Program-made: the position numbers and the translations under genes
NCBI RefSeq assembly: GCF_030540545.1
Contig: NZ_JAUNVZ010000003.1
Location: forward strand, 124,001 to 188,000
Length of the DNA: 64,000 nt
Origin: Rothia sp. (in: high G+C Gram-positive bacteria)
GTDB lineage: Bacteria; Actinomycetota; Actinomycetes; Actinomycetales; Micrococcaceae
Reading direction: 5' to 3'
The notes under the pieces: model-generated
What the model was told of the DNA's origin: nothing
The model's input: only the letters and a program-made list of their open reading frames with translations
Databases searched by the model: none
Shown here: piece by piece, positions 10,377 to 19,246 of the stretch
Layout: every line of letters begins with the position of its first letter
Position numbering within the stretch: the stretch's first letter is position 1

Positions 10377-11129
10377 ATGGGTACTTTGAGCGGTCTAACC
10401 CAGCCCACCCCCGCGGTGGCATGGAAAATGCTAAAAGAAGGTAATGAACGCTTTGTGGAGGGTCGTCGCGACCACCCCAACCAGGATGCCGAACGCCGCT
10501 CCCAGCTCTCGGGCGGCCAGTTCCCCTATACCGTGATCTTCGGATGCGGTGACTCCCGCCTGGCAGCTGAGCATATTTTCGACCTGGGTCTGGGAGATGC
10601 CTTCGTGGTGCGTACCGCCGGCCAGGTGATCGAAAACGGTGTGCTTGGCTCCATCGAATACGCGGTGGAGGCCTTTGAAACCCCCATTATTATGGTGCTC
10701 GGCCACGACTCCTGCGGTGCGGTGACCGCCGCGCGCGATGCCATTGAATCCGGTGAAATGCCTCCCGGTTTTATTCGTAATCTGGTGGAGCGCATTATCC
10801 CCTCGGTGATTTCTCCCGCTCTGCCGCCCAAGGCCCACGTGAACGATATGGTGCGTGAGCACACCCGCCAGACCGCTATTCGTATTACCGAGCAATCTTC
10901 GATTATTTCCGATGCGGTGCTCTCCGGTAAGGTTGCCGTGGTCGGTGTCTTCTACCACCTGCACAGCGGCAAGGCGGAGTTGGTCTTTAGCTCCCAGGAT
11001 CTATCCCTGCCGGATGATTTTGATATGGCGAACCCCTCGACCCAGTCCCTGCCCATTGTTGATAAGAAGCAGCCGAAGATTGTGTTCTCTCCGGTCTGGG
11101 GCGAGAATCCTTCCCCCTGGGGTCTGTAA
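10377..11129 (+). CDS. Beta-class carbonic anhydrase
   Basis: Interconverts CO2 and bicarbonate. All beta-class zinc residues are present in the 250-residue protein: Cys57-x-Asp59-x-Arg61 in FGCGDSRLAAEHIF, and His110/Cys113 in LGHDSCGAV. The C-terminal region has GVFYHLHSGKAELV, a typical family ending. A plausible role is supply of bicarbonate to carboxylases such as the biotin-dependent enzyme encoded at 53.5-55.3 kb; this link is an inference. Preceded by GAGGAACT and followed by a terminator hairpin. Confidence 0.93.
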   Translation: MGTLSGLTQPTPAVAWKMLKEGNERFVEGRRDHPNQDAERRSQLSGGQFPYTVIFGCGDSRLAAEHIFDLGLGDAFVVRTAGQVIENGVLGSIEYAVEAFETPIIMVLGHDSCGAVTAARDAIESGEMPPGFIRNLVERIIPSVISPALPPKAHVNDMVREHTRQTAIRITEQSSIISDAVLSGKVAVVGVFYHLHSGKAELVFSSQDLSLPDDFDMANPSTQSLPIVDKKQPKIVFSPVWGENPSPWGL

Positions 11130-11149
11130 GTCTCATAGCGATATATTCA

Positions 11150-11187
11150 GCGGGCGTGCCCACCAAGCGGGTGCGCCCGCCGCTCTT
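11150..11187 (+). terminator. Terminator after carbonic anhydrase
   Basis: 12-bp G+C-rich stem GCGGGCGTGCCC / GGGTGCGCCCGC (two G-U pairs in RNA) with a 7-nt loop, followed by CGCTCTTTAA. Confidence 0.7.
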
Positions 11188-11368
11188 TAATCCACCTGTG
11201 GAGAGCTAAGAGTATAAAGCCACTCAAAGCCACATTAAAGACCCCAAAAATGTTGCTTTGGAGCGTTTGGACGGTGCCATCCCACAGGTGCGGGAGATGT
11301 TCTGAGGTAGCCCTAAAAATTTTCCAAATTTCGGCTCAAATCTATGTGACCTGAGACCAAGAAAAGAC

Positions 11369-11381
11369 TATGCTTGAACTA
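11369..11381 (+). promoter_or_regulatory. Leaderless promoter of fumC (-10 TATGCT)
   Basis: TATGCT at 11369-11374 lies 6 nt before the fumC ATG with no Shine-Dalgarno sequence. Spacing predicts a transcript that begins at the start codon. Confidence 0.55.
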
Positions 11382-12787
11382 TGGCTGAAAACATTGAATA
11401 CCGCATTGAACACGACACCATGGGCGAAGTTCGCGTTCCCGTCGACGCACTCTACCGCGCACAGACTCAGCGCGCTGTTGAGAACTTCCCGATTTCCGGT
11501 CAGACCCTGGAGTCGGCACATATCCGCGCACTTGCACTGGTCAAGAAGGCCGCTGCAACCGCTAATGAAGAACTGAAGGTGCTCGACGCTGAGCGCGCGC
11601 AGGCAATCCGCGAGGCTGCAGACGCCGTAGCCTCCGGCGAATACGACGCGCACTTCCCGATCGATATCTTCCAGACCGGTTCCGGTACCTCCTCCAATAT
11701 GAACACCAACGAGGTTCTGGCAACCCTGGCAAGCCGCGCACTGGAGTCCAAGGGCATTGAGGTTCACCCCAATGACCACGTGAACGCATCCCAGTCCTCC
11801 AACGACGTCTTCCCCACCTCCGTACACGTTGCAGCAACCGAGGCGCTGGTCAACAACCTGATCCCCGCACTGGAAGTACTGGCTGAATCCCTGGAGAAGA
11901 AGTCCGTAGAGTTCAAGGACGTCGTTAAGTCCGGTCGTACCCACCTGATGGACGCAACTCCCGTGACCCTGGGTCAGGAGTTCTCCGGCTACGCAGCAAC
12001 CGTACGCTACGGCATTGAGCGCATTAACGCATCCCTGCCCCGCGTGGCTGAGGTTCCCCTGGGCGGTACCGCAGTGGGCACCGGCATTAACACCCCCGCT
12101 GGCTTCTCCGCTCGCGTGATTGAGCTGCTGGCTGCCGAGACCGGTCTGCCCCTAACCGAGGCACGCAACCACTTCGAGGCACAGGCAAACCGCGACGGCC
12201 TGATTGAGGTATCCGGCCAGCTGCGCACCCTCGCCTACGGTCTGATGAAGATCTGCAACGACCTGCGCTGGATGGGCTCTGGCCCCAATACCGGTCTGGG
12301 CGAAATCTCCATCCCCGACCTGCAGCCCGGCTCTTCCATCATGCCCGGTAAGGTCAACCCCGTGATCTGCGAGGCTGTCATTATGGTTGCCGCACAGGTC
12401 ATCGGTAACGACACCACCATCTCCCTGTCCTCTACCAACGGCGCATTCGAGCTGAACGTGGGCATCCCCGTTATGGCAGCTAACCTGCTGCAGTCCATCC
12501 GCTTGCTCTCCAACGCATCCCGCGTGATGGCAGAGAAGATGGTGGACGGTCTGGAAGCTAATGTTGAGCGTTGCCGCTTCCTGGCAGAGGCATCCCCCTC
12601 CACCGTGACCCCGCTGAACAAGCTGATCGGTTACGAAGCAGCAGCAAAGATCGCCAAGTACTCCGTGGCTCACAAGGTCACCGTGCGCGACGCTGTCATC
12701 GCTCTGGGCTATGTTGAGCGCGGCGAGGTCACCGAGGCTCAGCTGGATGAGGCTCTGGACGTCACCAAGATGCTCGGCGAGTTCTAA
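11381..12787 (+). CDS. fumC: Class II fumarate hydratase FumC
   Basis: Interconverts fumarate and L-malate in the TCA cycle using an oxygen-stable homotetramer. The 468-residue protein shows the fumarase/aspartase superfamily signature [11 protein letters not shown] (about residues 318-328), [14 protein letters not shown] (about 105-118), [16 protein letters not shown] and [11 protein letters not shown]. Length is normal. It lies downstream of carbonic anhydrase but has its own promoter signal and its own terminator, so it is probably monocistronic. Confidence 0.97.
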   Translation: MAENIEYRIEHDTMGEVRVPVDALYRAQTQRAVENFPISGQTLESAHIRALALVKKAAATANEELKVLDAERAQAIREAADAVASGEYDAHFPIDIFQTGSGTSSNMNTNEVLATLASRALESKGIEVHPNDHVNASQSSNDVFPTSVHVAATEALVNNLIPALEVLAESLEKKSVEFKDVVKSGRTHLMDATPVTLGQEFSGYAATVRYGIERINASLPRVAEVPLGGTAVGTGINTPAGFSARVIELLAAETGLPLTEARNHFEAQANRDGLIEVSGQLRTLAYGLMKICNDLRWMGSGPNTGLGEISIPDLQPGSSIMPGKVNPVICEAVIMVAAQVIGNDTTISLSSTNGAFELNVGIPVMAANLLQSIRLLSNASRVMAEKMVDGLEANVERCRFLAEASPSTVTPLNKLIGYEAAAKIAKYSVAHKVTVRDAVIALGYVERGEVTEAQLDEALDVTKMLGEF

Positions 12788-12813
12788 GAATAGGCTCTAC
12801 ACCAAGTATCTAG

Positions 12814-12858
12814 CCCGCGCTCGGCTCAGCCCTGGTGGCTAAGCCTGGCGCGGGTTTT
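12814..12858 (+). terminator. Terminator after fumC
   Basis: CCCGCGC at 12814-12820 pairs with GCGCGGG at 12848-12854, enclosing a smaller internal hairpin, and TTTT follows at once. Confidence 0.75.
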
Positions 12859-13067
12859 CTCTACCCTGTGGACCCTAGAACCAATTCACGGAGAACTTTT
12901 AGGTAGCGGCTACCTAAAGAGCTCACCTCAGGCGCACAATAGGCGTACAATAAAAAGCCTAAGTCGTGCTAGTTCACCCGGCGCTATTCACCTGCCACTT
13001 ACGCAGATGCTCATAGCGTACCCGCCACACAGGCCGGGTCGGTGAACAAGAGATCTTCAGGAGAATC

Positions 13068-13784
13068 ATGAACCCTTCTGCCACCAGCAGCTATCCCAAA
13101 CATCTGGGAGTACTCGTCGACGGCAACCGCCGCTGGGCAAAAGAACGGGGATTGAGCACCAGAGAGGGCCACGCCGCAGGAGCCGCCCGAGTCGTTGACC
13201 TGCTGCACTGGTGCGCAGAACTGGGCATTGAAGATGTCACCCTCTATCTACTCTCCACCGAAAACCTCAAGCGCCCCGCCGAAGAGCTCGTGGGGCTCAC
13301 CGCAGTCATTGAAAACCTGCTCGATCAGCTACTGGCCGCACAGACCGGCCCCATTTACGCGGTGGGTAACCTTTCCCTGCTACCCGATGGCTTGCGTGAG
13401 CACCTGGAAAAGACCATTCGCCAAAGCTCCAGCACCCGCGGTGTGCGCATTAACCTCGCCGTGGGCTACGGAGGTCGTCAGGAAATTGTGGACGCCGTCA
13501 AGGAATTGCTACGCGATGCGGCCCGCGCCGGAACCGATTTCAAGAGCCTTGAACAGAGCCTAAGCACCGAGGATATTGCCTCCCGCCTGTATACTCGCCA
13601 CCTGCCCGAACCGGACCTGCTGATTCGCACCTCCGGGGAACAACGCCTCTCGGGCTTTTTGACCTGGCAGAGCGCCTATAGCGAGTTCTACTTCTGCCCG
13701 GCTCTCTGGCCCGATTTTAGCCGCGAAGACCTGGTATCAGCGCTCGAGGATTATTCCCGCAGGCACCGCCGTTTCGGCTCCTAA
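13068..13784 (+). CDS. Short-chain (2Z)-polyprenyl diphosphate synthase, UppS family
   Basis: Cis-prenyltransferase condensing isopentenyl diphosphate onto an allylic primer. This 238-residue protein has the catalytic-aspartate motif VDGNRRWAKE (Asp18) and the C-terminal SGEQRLSGFLTWQSAYSE (about 186-203). The NRRW variant in place of the NGRW of ordinary UppS, together with YLLSTENL and DLLIRTSGEQRLSGFL, matches mycobacterial Rv1086, the short-chain Z-farnesyl diphosphate synthase, which also sits near mca. The product is therefore more likely C15 than C55, which family resemblance suggests but does not prove. AGGAG ribosome binding site precedes the ATG. A start-adjacent cluster with an A24 peptidase and a Nudix gene follows on the same strand. 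Confidence 0.88.
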   Translation: MNPSATSSYPKHLGVLVDGNRRWAKERGLSTREGHAAGAARVVDLLHWCAELGIEDVTLYLLSTENLKRPAEELVGLTAVIENLLDQLLAAQTGPIYAVGNLSLLPDGLREHLEKTIRQSSSTRGVRINLAVGYGGRQEIVDAVKELLRDAARAGTDFKSLEQSLSTEDIASRLYTRHLPEPDLLIRTSGEQRLSGFLTWQSAYSEFYFCPALWPDFSREDLVSALEDYSRRHRRFGS

Positions 13785-13821
13785 ATATCTCTATTCTTCC
13801 CGCAGATGTGAAGGACACACC

Positions 13822-14352
13822 GTGTACTCCTATGGACATGAACTCTTAGCCACCGGCCGCTATGTTCCCTTCGGGATGCTGGTGATATATATGGCGCTCG
13901 CCTGCACCTTTGGCATGTGCCTATGGATTGAGGATGTTCGGGAGCACCGGCTGCGCCGTATCTACACGCGCCCCTGGGCAGCCGCTGGCTGGGTGCTGCT
14001 ACCCATAATCGCTCATCTCGCTGGGGAAACGTCACGTGCTTTTGGAACCCTGGCAGGTTCAGTCTCCCTATGGTGCGCCTATGCCCTGCTTCGCTGGCTG
14101 TCAGCGGGGTCCCTGGGCAGGGGAGATGTGACCTTGGCGGCGGCTCTGGGCGCGCCCCTGGGATTTATAGGCGCCTCAGGAAACTCTTTTACCGGTTTCC
14201 TTTACCCCCTGCTCATAGCCACCCTGATTACCTTTGTGCTGGGCGGGCTCGCGTCCCTATGGGTGCTTGCGCGCGGTAGGAGCGCTAAAACCCGCATACC
14301 CTTTGGCCCCTTTATGATTGCCGGAGCGGCACTGACGCTCATTGCCCTCTAA
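13822..14352 (+). CDS. A24-family prepilin peptidase-like membrane protein
   Basis: Consists only of the catalytic membrane domain of type IV prepilin peptidases (176 residues, about five membrane segments). Both aspartates of this aspartyl protease family are present: Asp38 in WIEDVREHRL and Asp102 in LGRGDVTLAAALGAPLG (the GxGD motif). The C-terminal FGPFMIAGA segment is also typical. The IPN following the first aspartate in classical enzymes is replaced by LRR. The N-terminal methylase domain of PilD is absent, as in TadV. GTG start with AAGGA 7 nt upstream, 37 nt after uppS, probably one operon. No pilin genes lie in the window, so its substrate is unknown. Confidence 0.78.
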   Translation: MYSYGHELLATGRYVPFGMLVIYMALACTFGMCLWIEDVREHRLRRIYTRPWAAAGWVLLPIIAHLAGETSRAFGTLAGSVSLWCAYALLRWLSAGSLGRGDVTLAAALGAPLGFIGASGNSFTGFLYPLLIATLITFVLGGLASLWVLARGRSAKTRIPFGPFMIAGAALTLIAL

Positions 14353-14379
14353 ACACCGGAATTCTTTGCAAGGAGAGAT

Positions 14380-14889
14380 ATGCCCACCCCCAAATATATT
14401 CTTGATTTACGCGAACATATTGGACACGATTACCTCTGGCTGCCCGGAGCAACCGCCGTGATTCGCCGAGAGAGCGACAGGAAAATTCTGCTGGTACGCC
14501 GAGCCGATACTGGAGCGCTGACCCCCGTCACTGGCATTGTGGATCCGGGCGAATCCCCGGCGCTGACCTGCCTGCGCGAGGCGCAGGAAGAAGCCAATGT
14601 GCACATTCGTGTGGAACACCTGGTGCAGGTTAAAGCCGACCCCGCCATGGAATTTTCCAATGGCGACCGCTGCCAATTTTTGGACCACACCTTCCTGTGC
14701 ACCTACCTGGAGGGTGAGGCATGTGTCAATGATGAAGAATCCACGAGCGTAATCTGGGCGGATATGAGCGACCCGGTGCAGCGAGCGCAGCTTTCGCCTC
14801 GTATGCTCGACCGTATTGATGCGGCGCTGAATTATAATGGCCACTGCCGTTTTGGGCTGGAGGAAGAACCGCCCGTCTATAGCGACTAA
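14380..14889 (+). CDS. Nudix hydrolase
   Basis: Hydrolyses a nucleoside diphosphate linked to some other moiety. The Nudix box spans about residues 52-74 (GIVDPGESPALTCLREAQEE followed by AN), with the final Gly of the consensus replaced by Ala; the REAQEE metal ligands are intact. The 169-residue length is normal. It has an N-terminal YLWLPGATAVIRR strand and a DHTFLCTYLEGE strand, close to predicted ADP-ribose or dNTP-type enzymes of actinobacteria. AAGGAGAG ribosome binding site; 27 nt downstream of the A24 peptidase gene, so likely the third gene of the uppS operon. Substrate unknown. Confidence 0.88.
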   Translation: MPTPKYILDLREHIGHDYLWLPGATAVIRRESDRKILLVRRADTGALTPVTGIVDPGESPALTCLREAQEEANVHIRVEHLVQVKADPAMEFSNGDRCQFLDHTFLCTYLEGEACVNDEESTSVIWADMSDPVQRAQLSPRMLDRIDAALNYNGHCRFGLEEEPPVYSD

Positions 14890-14896
14890 AGACTTA

Positions 14897-14949
14897 AAAA
14901 TATATCGGGGGTGCGGTACCTATTGAGTACCGCACCCCCGATATATTTT
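14897..14949. terminator. Bidirectional terminator between the Nudix gene and purE
   Basis: A 23-bp perfect inverted repeat (AAAATATATCGGGGGTGCGG...) with a 7-nt loop between convergent genes. The A-run on one arm gives a T-run for either strand. Confidence 0.92.
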
Positions 14950-14971
14950 CAGCTCATACGTGTCCTAAAGA

Positions 14972-15583
14972 TTAGGGAACATATGCCTGAGGCTCAGAAG
15001 AAGACTGAACCGGAGCGGGACGGGAAGACTGAACATCGCCGTTTTCTGCCTTGAGCTCGGCAACCTTGGCACGCAGAGCAGCGCCCTTATCTACAGCCGA
15101 CTGGCGCAGATCCTTGGCGAAGGTACGCAGATCCTCCTGAACCTGAGCGCCGAAAGCATCCGGAGCCGAACCCAGAATACGCAGAGCCAGCAGACCCGCA
15201 TTGCGCGCACCATTAATGGACACGGTTGCTACCGGCACACCGGCGGGCATCTGCACAATCGAAAGCAGAGAATCCATACCGTCCAGGGTCTTAAGCTGAA
15301 CCGGAACACCAATGACCGGCAGGGGAGTAACGGAAGCGAGCATACCGGGCAGATGCGCCGCGCCACCTGCACCGGCAATAATCACGCGAATACCGCGCTC
15401 AGCTGCCTTCTTACCGTAGGAAATCATATCCTCGGGCATGCGGTGAGCGGAGACAACATCTGCCTCGTAGGGAATACCGAATTCTTCCAGCACGGCAGCA
15501 GCCTGCTCCATGACGTGCCAATCGGAATCCGAGCCCATTACAATACCAACAATGGGAGCGGAAGAATCATAGGGGGAAGCCAT
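14972..15583 (-). CDS. purE: N5-carboxyaminoimidazole ribonucleotide mutase PurE
   Basis: Converts N5-CAIR to CAIR in de novo purine synthesis, acting after PurK. Class I PurE motifs are clear: [11 protein letters not shown] (about residues 15-25), [11 protein letters not shown] (about 43-53) and [15 protein letters not shown]. The domain ends near residue 165; a further roughly 35-residue Ser/Pro/Gln-rich tail, longer than usual, has no recognisable motif. ATG is preceded by GAGGA. purK is 86 bp upstream on the same strand with a hairpin between them. Confidence 0.96.
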   Translation of the reverse strand: MASPYDSSAPIVGIVMGSDSDWHVMEQAAAVLEEFGIPYEADVVSAHRMPEDMISYGKKAAERGIRVIIAGAGGAAHLPGMLASVTPLPVIGVPVQLKTLDGMDSLLSIVQMPAGVPVATVSINGARNAGLLALRILGSAPDAFGAQVQEDLRTFAKDLRQSAVDKGAALRAKVAELKAENGDVQSSRPAPVQSSSEPQAYVP

Positions 15584-15624
15584 TACTAATCCTCACTGAT
15601 AGATTTTTCTTTAAGTCTAAACCC

Positions 15625-15655
15625 AACGCCCGCATTCCTTGACGAAGCGGGCGTT
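15625..15655 (-). terminator. Hairpin between purK and purE
   Basis: AACGCCCGC / GCGGGCGTT, 9-bp stem, 13-nt loop, located 15 nt past the purK stop. The T-run is not immediate (TTTAGAC then AAAGAAAAA on that strand), so it may attenuate rather than stop readthrough into purE. Confidence 0.5.
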
Positions 15656-15669
15656 GAATTCACTGATTT

Positions 15670-16926
15670 TTATAGGGGGCGACCGTCGCGAATAATCGCG
15701 GCAGCATTAGCCGCAGAGTGGCGCAGCTGCTGCAGATCAGCAAGCTTACCGGTGATATTCACGTGACCGATCTTGCGGCCCGGGCGCGGTTCCTTGCCGT
15801 AGAAGTGGATCTTCGCAGCGGGCTCAGCACCCATAGCCAGAGGGTAGACGCCGAAAATATCCTCGTTCTCGCCGCCCAGGTAGTTCTTCATAATGGCGAC
15901 TTCATCCTTCAGGGACGTATCGCCCAGGGGCAGATCCAGTACAGCGCGCAGATGCTGCTCGAACTGACTGGTCACCGAGCCGTCTTGAGTCCAGTGGCCG
16001 GTATTGTGCGGGCGCATAGCCAGCTCATTAATATAGAAGCCCGCAGGGGAGCCGGGAACCTCAAAGAGCTCAGCAGCCATGACACCGGTAACACCCAGCT
16101 CGGTAGCAATGGTAATAGCAGCATGAGCAGCGGCCTCGGCAATCTCAGCCGGCAGCTCCTGCGCCGGGGCAATGACCTCATCACAAATGGAGTTGACCTG
16201 AATGGTCTCAACCACCGGCCACGCGCGCACCTCGCCGCTTTCACGACGAGCTACCAGAGCCGAGAGCTCACGGCTAAAGGGAACCTTCTCCTCAGCCAGC
16301 AGGGAGGTGAAATCGGTGCGCTCGGGCAGCTGATCAAACCACACGGAGGCGCGCTCAGCAGCCTCTTGAGGGGTATCGAGCACCAGCACACCCTTGCCGT
16401 CATAGCCGCCGCGCGGGGTCTTGAGTACCACGGGCCAGCCAATCTCATCGCCAAATGCCAGCAGCTCATCCAGAGTCTTCACCTCAGCCCAGCGGGGGTT
16501 GGGCAGACCCAGACGCTCAATAGCCTGGCGCATCAGCAGCTTATCCTGAGCGTATTGCAGGGCATCGGGAGCGGGCTGAACATTCACACCCTCAGCAATG
16601 AGGGTGCGCAGGTACTCACCCGGCACATGCTCGTGGTCAAAGGTAATAACATCCTTGCCGCGCGCAAACTCGCGCAGAGCATCCAAATCCTTGTAGTCAC
16701 CCACGGGCGCGCTACGCACAGCAGCTACAGCACCCACCGTGGGGGTCTCCGCCAGAATATGCAGATCAAAACCGCAGTTCGTTGCCGCGGGAGCCATCAT
16801 GCGAGCCAGCTGCCCGCCACCAATTACGCCGATTACCGGTCCAGTTATTGAGTACGTCACGTTCTCTAGTGTACCCGGTGCGAGGGGGTCTGCGGGTACC
16901 GGTGACCAGAATACAGATAGCGACAT
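15670..16926 (-). CDS. purK: N5-carboxyaminoimidazole ribonucleotide synthase PurK
   Basis: ATP-grasp enzyme that carboxylates aminoimidazole ribonucleotide with bicarbonate and ATP, feeding PurE. N-terminal PreATP domain starts at VIGVIGGGQLARMM; ATP-grasp segments VLKTPRGGYDGKGV and ELAMRPHNTGHWT (the metal/phosphate loop) are intact. The start is uncertain. ATG at 16926 gives 418 residues with about 22 extra at the N-terminus, while GTG at 16860 gives 396 residues beginning VTYSITGPVIGVIGGG, nearer the usual family length. Neither has a strong ribosome binding site. The order GtrA-purK-purE is conserved in actinobacteria. Confidence 0.93.
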   Translation of the reverse strand: MSLSVFWSPVPADPLAPGTLENVTYSITGPVIGVIGGGQLARMMAPAATNCGFDLHILAETPTVGAVAAVRSAPVGDYKDLDALREFARGKDVITFDHEHVPGEYLRTLIAEGVNVQPAPDALQYAQDKLLMRQAIERLGLPNPRWAEVKTLDELLAFGDEIGWPVVLKTPRGGYDGKGVLVLDTPQEAAERASVWFDQLPERTDFTSLLAEEKVPFSRELSALVARRESGEVRAWPVVETIQVNSICDEVIAPAQELPAEIAEAAAHAAITIATELGVTGVMAAELFEVPGSPAGFYINELAMRPHNTGHWTQDGSVTSQFEQHLRAVLDLPLGDTSLKDEVAIMKNYLGGENEDIFGVYPLAMGAEPAAKIHFYGKEPRPGRKIGHVNITGKLADLQQLRHSAANAAAIIRDGRPL

Positions 16927-17145
16927 ACCGGCTTGAGGACCCTGAGAAAGATAGAAAATACGGTGTGCTTAGCCAGCTGAGTGTACTAAAATCGGTAGGG
17001 TAGGTTTTCTTCAGTATGTATTTAGCTGTACACCGTACACTTGCACTATCTGTAGAAAACCCGCACCGGTACCATCCGGGAATCTATCGACGCACTCATC
17101 TAAAGAACCGACGCTGGAAAGCTAGCTTTTCCGGCAGCCAGCAGA

Positions 17146-17787
17146 ATGGACACAGCTATGGCAGATAACGCCCCCGAACAGAACACCGTGCAGAACTCAA
17201 AACTGCGCCAGATTTGGGATAAATACGCCATAGAGCTGCTCAAATTCGGTACCGTCGGTGGCGCCGCCTTTGTGGTGAACTCCGTGGTCGTGTGGACCCT
17301 GATGAACACCATCATGCAGGATGCCCACACCAAGGCAAAGGTTATTGCAAGTATTGTGGCGACCATTTTCTCCTGGCTCGCCAACCGTCTGTGGACTTTC
17401 CGCGAAGACCGCAGCGAGAACTGGAAGCGCGAAGCCATTGAGTTTGGCATCGTCAATATTCTGGGCATTCTGGTCGAAGCCGGCTGTGTTGCCTTCTCCA
17501 CCTATGTGCTGAACCTGCGCACCCCTACGGCTTCCTTTATCTCCGGTACGATTATTGGTACCATTCTGGGTACGATCCTGCGCTACTTCCTCTACCGCTT
17601 CTGGGTGTACGGCGCCCACCGCAAGCAGGCTGAGGAAGAAGGCGAAACCGAAGAAGAGCGCATTGGTCGCATTCTGGAGGAAGCGACCGAGATAATGACC
17701 GGTTCCATCCCTAAGGTTCAGGCACAGAACGCCTCGCAGAGCGCTCGTGTGCACATTGAAACCGAGGACGAACCCAAGACCATATAA
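17146..17787 (+). CDS. GtrA-family membrane protein
   Basis: A small polytopic protein of a family implicated in flipping or presenting lipid-linked sugars during cell-surface polysaccharide synthesis. In the 213 residues four membrane segments are visible between about residues 30 and 155, with the family features LLKFGTVGGAAFVVN at the first helix, ANRLWTF after the second, and YRFWVY after the last. A charged cytoplasmic tail of about 55 residues rich in Glu follows. Starts at 17146 or 17158 (MADNAP) are both possible; no good ribosome binding site distinguishes them. Divergent from purK, a position common in actinobacteria. Confidence 0.85.
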   Translation: MDTAMADNAPEQNTVQNSKLRQIWDKYAIELLKFGTVGGAAFVVNSVVVWTLMNTIMQDAHTKAKVIASIVATIFSWLANRLWTFREDRSENWKREAIEFGIVNILGILVEAGCVAFSTYVLNLRTPTASFISGTIIGTILGTILRYFLYRFWVYGAHRKQAEEEGETEEERIGRILEEATEIMTGSIPKVQAQNASQSARVHIETEDEPKTI

Positions 17788-17800
17788 ATCGTGATATATC

Positions 17801-17838
17801 AAAGACCCGCACCCTGAAGAATCAGGGTGCGGGTCTTT
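17801..17838. terminator. Bidirectional terminator between GtrA and TIGR03089 genes
   Basis: 15-bp perfect stem AAAGACCCGCACCCT / AGGGTGCGGGTCTTT with an 8-nt loop between convergent genes. Confidence 0.92.
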
Positions 17839-17853
17839 GAGTATCTAGAGGCT

Positions 17854-18621
17854 TTAGAGAACCAGCGCCTGCTCAGCAGTCAGCAGAGGCTCAATCTCAC
17901 TCGGGCTAAAGTTAGCCGCCGGATCGCAGATAACCACGGCACGAGAAGTGAGCATAATTGCCAAAATAGTTTCCATACACTTCACAATCTCTGCCGGAGT
18001 GTCAAAGGACGCCTCAGCCGGCAGAGCGTAGGCAAGAGCCTCAGATGCCGGCAGTTCGTTGGCACGAGCGCACACGCGGCTCCAGAAGACCTCCTGTGTG
18101 GTCTCTTCCTCATCCACCCGTGCGCTTACCGGAGCGGGCACGCTCATGAGCACATCAGACTCGCTGCGCACCAGGGCACAATAATCCAGAACTTCCTCAA
18201 TAGAGCCCTGCTCAAAGAGCTCCAGATGACCCATAAAGCGCATTGCCAGGGGAGAACGATCTACCGCAACGGCATAGGCGGGTAGTGCATCGAGCTGCGG
18301 ATCAGGAATCTGATCCGGCTCATAGACAATCACAGCAACGGGCTCATTATCAATGGAGCTAATCTGCGCGCCGGCACGTAGAGATGACAAAGCCAGAACC
18401 ACCGAGCGCCAATGCAGCACCGGCGCGAAATAAACACCCTCTTCATCATTTACCTCAGTCTGGGAGACGAGGAAATTCGTGCTCTTCTCCACCCAGTTCA
18501 TCAGCACACGACCCGAGAGCTCAATGCGCTCGCCATAGCGCGAATACCAAATCAGCGCAGGGCTTTGACGGGCTGCCAGGGAGGTACAAAAGGAGGCGAA
18601 GGATGCGGGGTAGGTACTCAT
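17854..18621 (-). CDS. TIGR03089 family protein
   Basis: A conserved actinobacterial protein of unknown function with distant resemblance to the N-terminal part of adenylate-forming enzymes. The 255 residues include a start resembling the acyl-CoA synthetase N-terminus (PALIWYSRYGERIELSGRVLMNWVEKSTNFL), then HWRSVVLALSSLRAGAQIS. The AMP-binding P-loop and later catalytic motifs of true synthetases are missing, so it is unlikely to adenylate anything by itself. It is found near purE/purK and GtrA in relatives. The ATG lies 6 nt from a TAGACT -10 box, so translation is probably leaderless. Confidence 0.8.
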   Translation of the reverse strand: MSTYPASFASFCTSLAARQSPALIWYSRYGERIELSGRVLMNWVEKSTNFLVSQTEVNDEEGVYFAPVLHWRSVVLALSSLRAGAQISSIDNEPVAVIVYEPDQIPDPQLDALPAYAVAVDRSPLAMRFMGHLELFEQGSIEEVLDYCALVRSESDVLMSVPAPVSARVDEEETTQEVFWSRVCARANELPASEALAYALPAEASFDTPAEIVKCMETILAIMLTSRAVVICDPAANFSPSEIEPLLTAEQALVL

Positions 18622-18633
18622 AGTTTTAGTCTA
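18619..18633 (-). promoter_or_regulatory. Leaderless promoter of the TIGR03089 gene (-10 TAGACT)
   Basis: On the minus strand TAGACT (18633-18628), a 6-nt spacer AAAACT and ATG (18621-18619). No ribosome binding site is present. Identical in box and spacing to the promoter of the mntA-like gene at 58.3 kb. Confidence 0.65.
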
Positions 18634-19246
18634 CGTGCTCGGAGGTTTTTTTGCTCGGTGCGCGCCCGCACCTGTGCCCGGTGCGGGAAAGAGGGAGCCG
18701 GGCTCAAAGCTCTGAGTACTGTGTGCGTGAGCGTCACGGACGTAACAAAGTGTCATATTTTGGCACTTTTAGAAAATTTTGGGCTGCTTCACAGAGTTAA
18801 TTAGTGGAGCAATCGTGAATATATTGTGAATATATATACAGAAATAGCGAATGCATCTATGATGCAGCTCAAATATCAATCTATAAAAGCTGATATGAGG
18901 GAGGGAAGCAACCCAAGAAGGTGCGGTGTGCAATGGGTAAAGATACCCGTCAGAGCGCTAGATATCAGCTGCCGGCTGGTTTGAAGGATAGACTGAGAAG
19001 CAATCTCTCGCTAAAAGCCCAGCTAAAGGCAAACTAAGTTTCAAGTACGCAGTGCCCAAGCTCATACCTACACCCAAAGCGTATAAAAGTCCAGTTTGAC
19101 GCATGGGCGTGTCGCACCTTTATTATCTATATATCAGCTATTTTAAGTGCGCACAGCTCGCGCCTTGAAAGCTCCCAAGGAAGCAGAGAACGAAAGGAAG
19201 AGGTAGGGAAGAACCGCAGACGATACGTCCCCACCCAAGAGCTACC
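18622..19246. other. Long intergenic region upstream of the whiB gene
   Basis: About 625 bases, becoming A+T-rich after 18770. The 9-mer ATATCAGCT occurs at 18962-18970 and 19131-19139 and inverted at 18888-18896. A direct repeat GTGAATATA occurs twice near 18814-18836. A small hairpin GGGTA-AAGA-TACCC lies near 18937. No protein frame is credible. The size and repeats suggest a regulated promoter or structured leader for whiB. Confidence 0.5.

Noticed and set aside
18888..18970. Riboswitch upstream of whiB
   Set aside because: The inverted 9-mer and small hairpins do not match the conserved bases of cobalamin, c-di-AMP or other switches I know.
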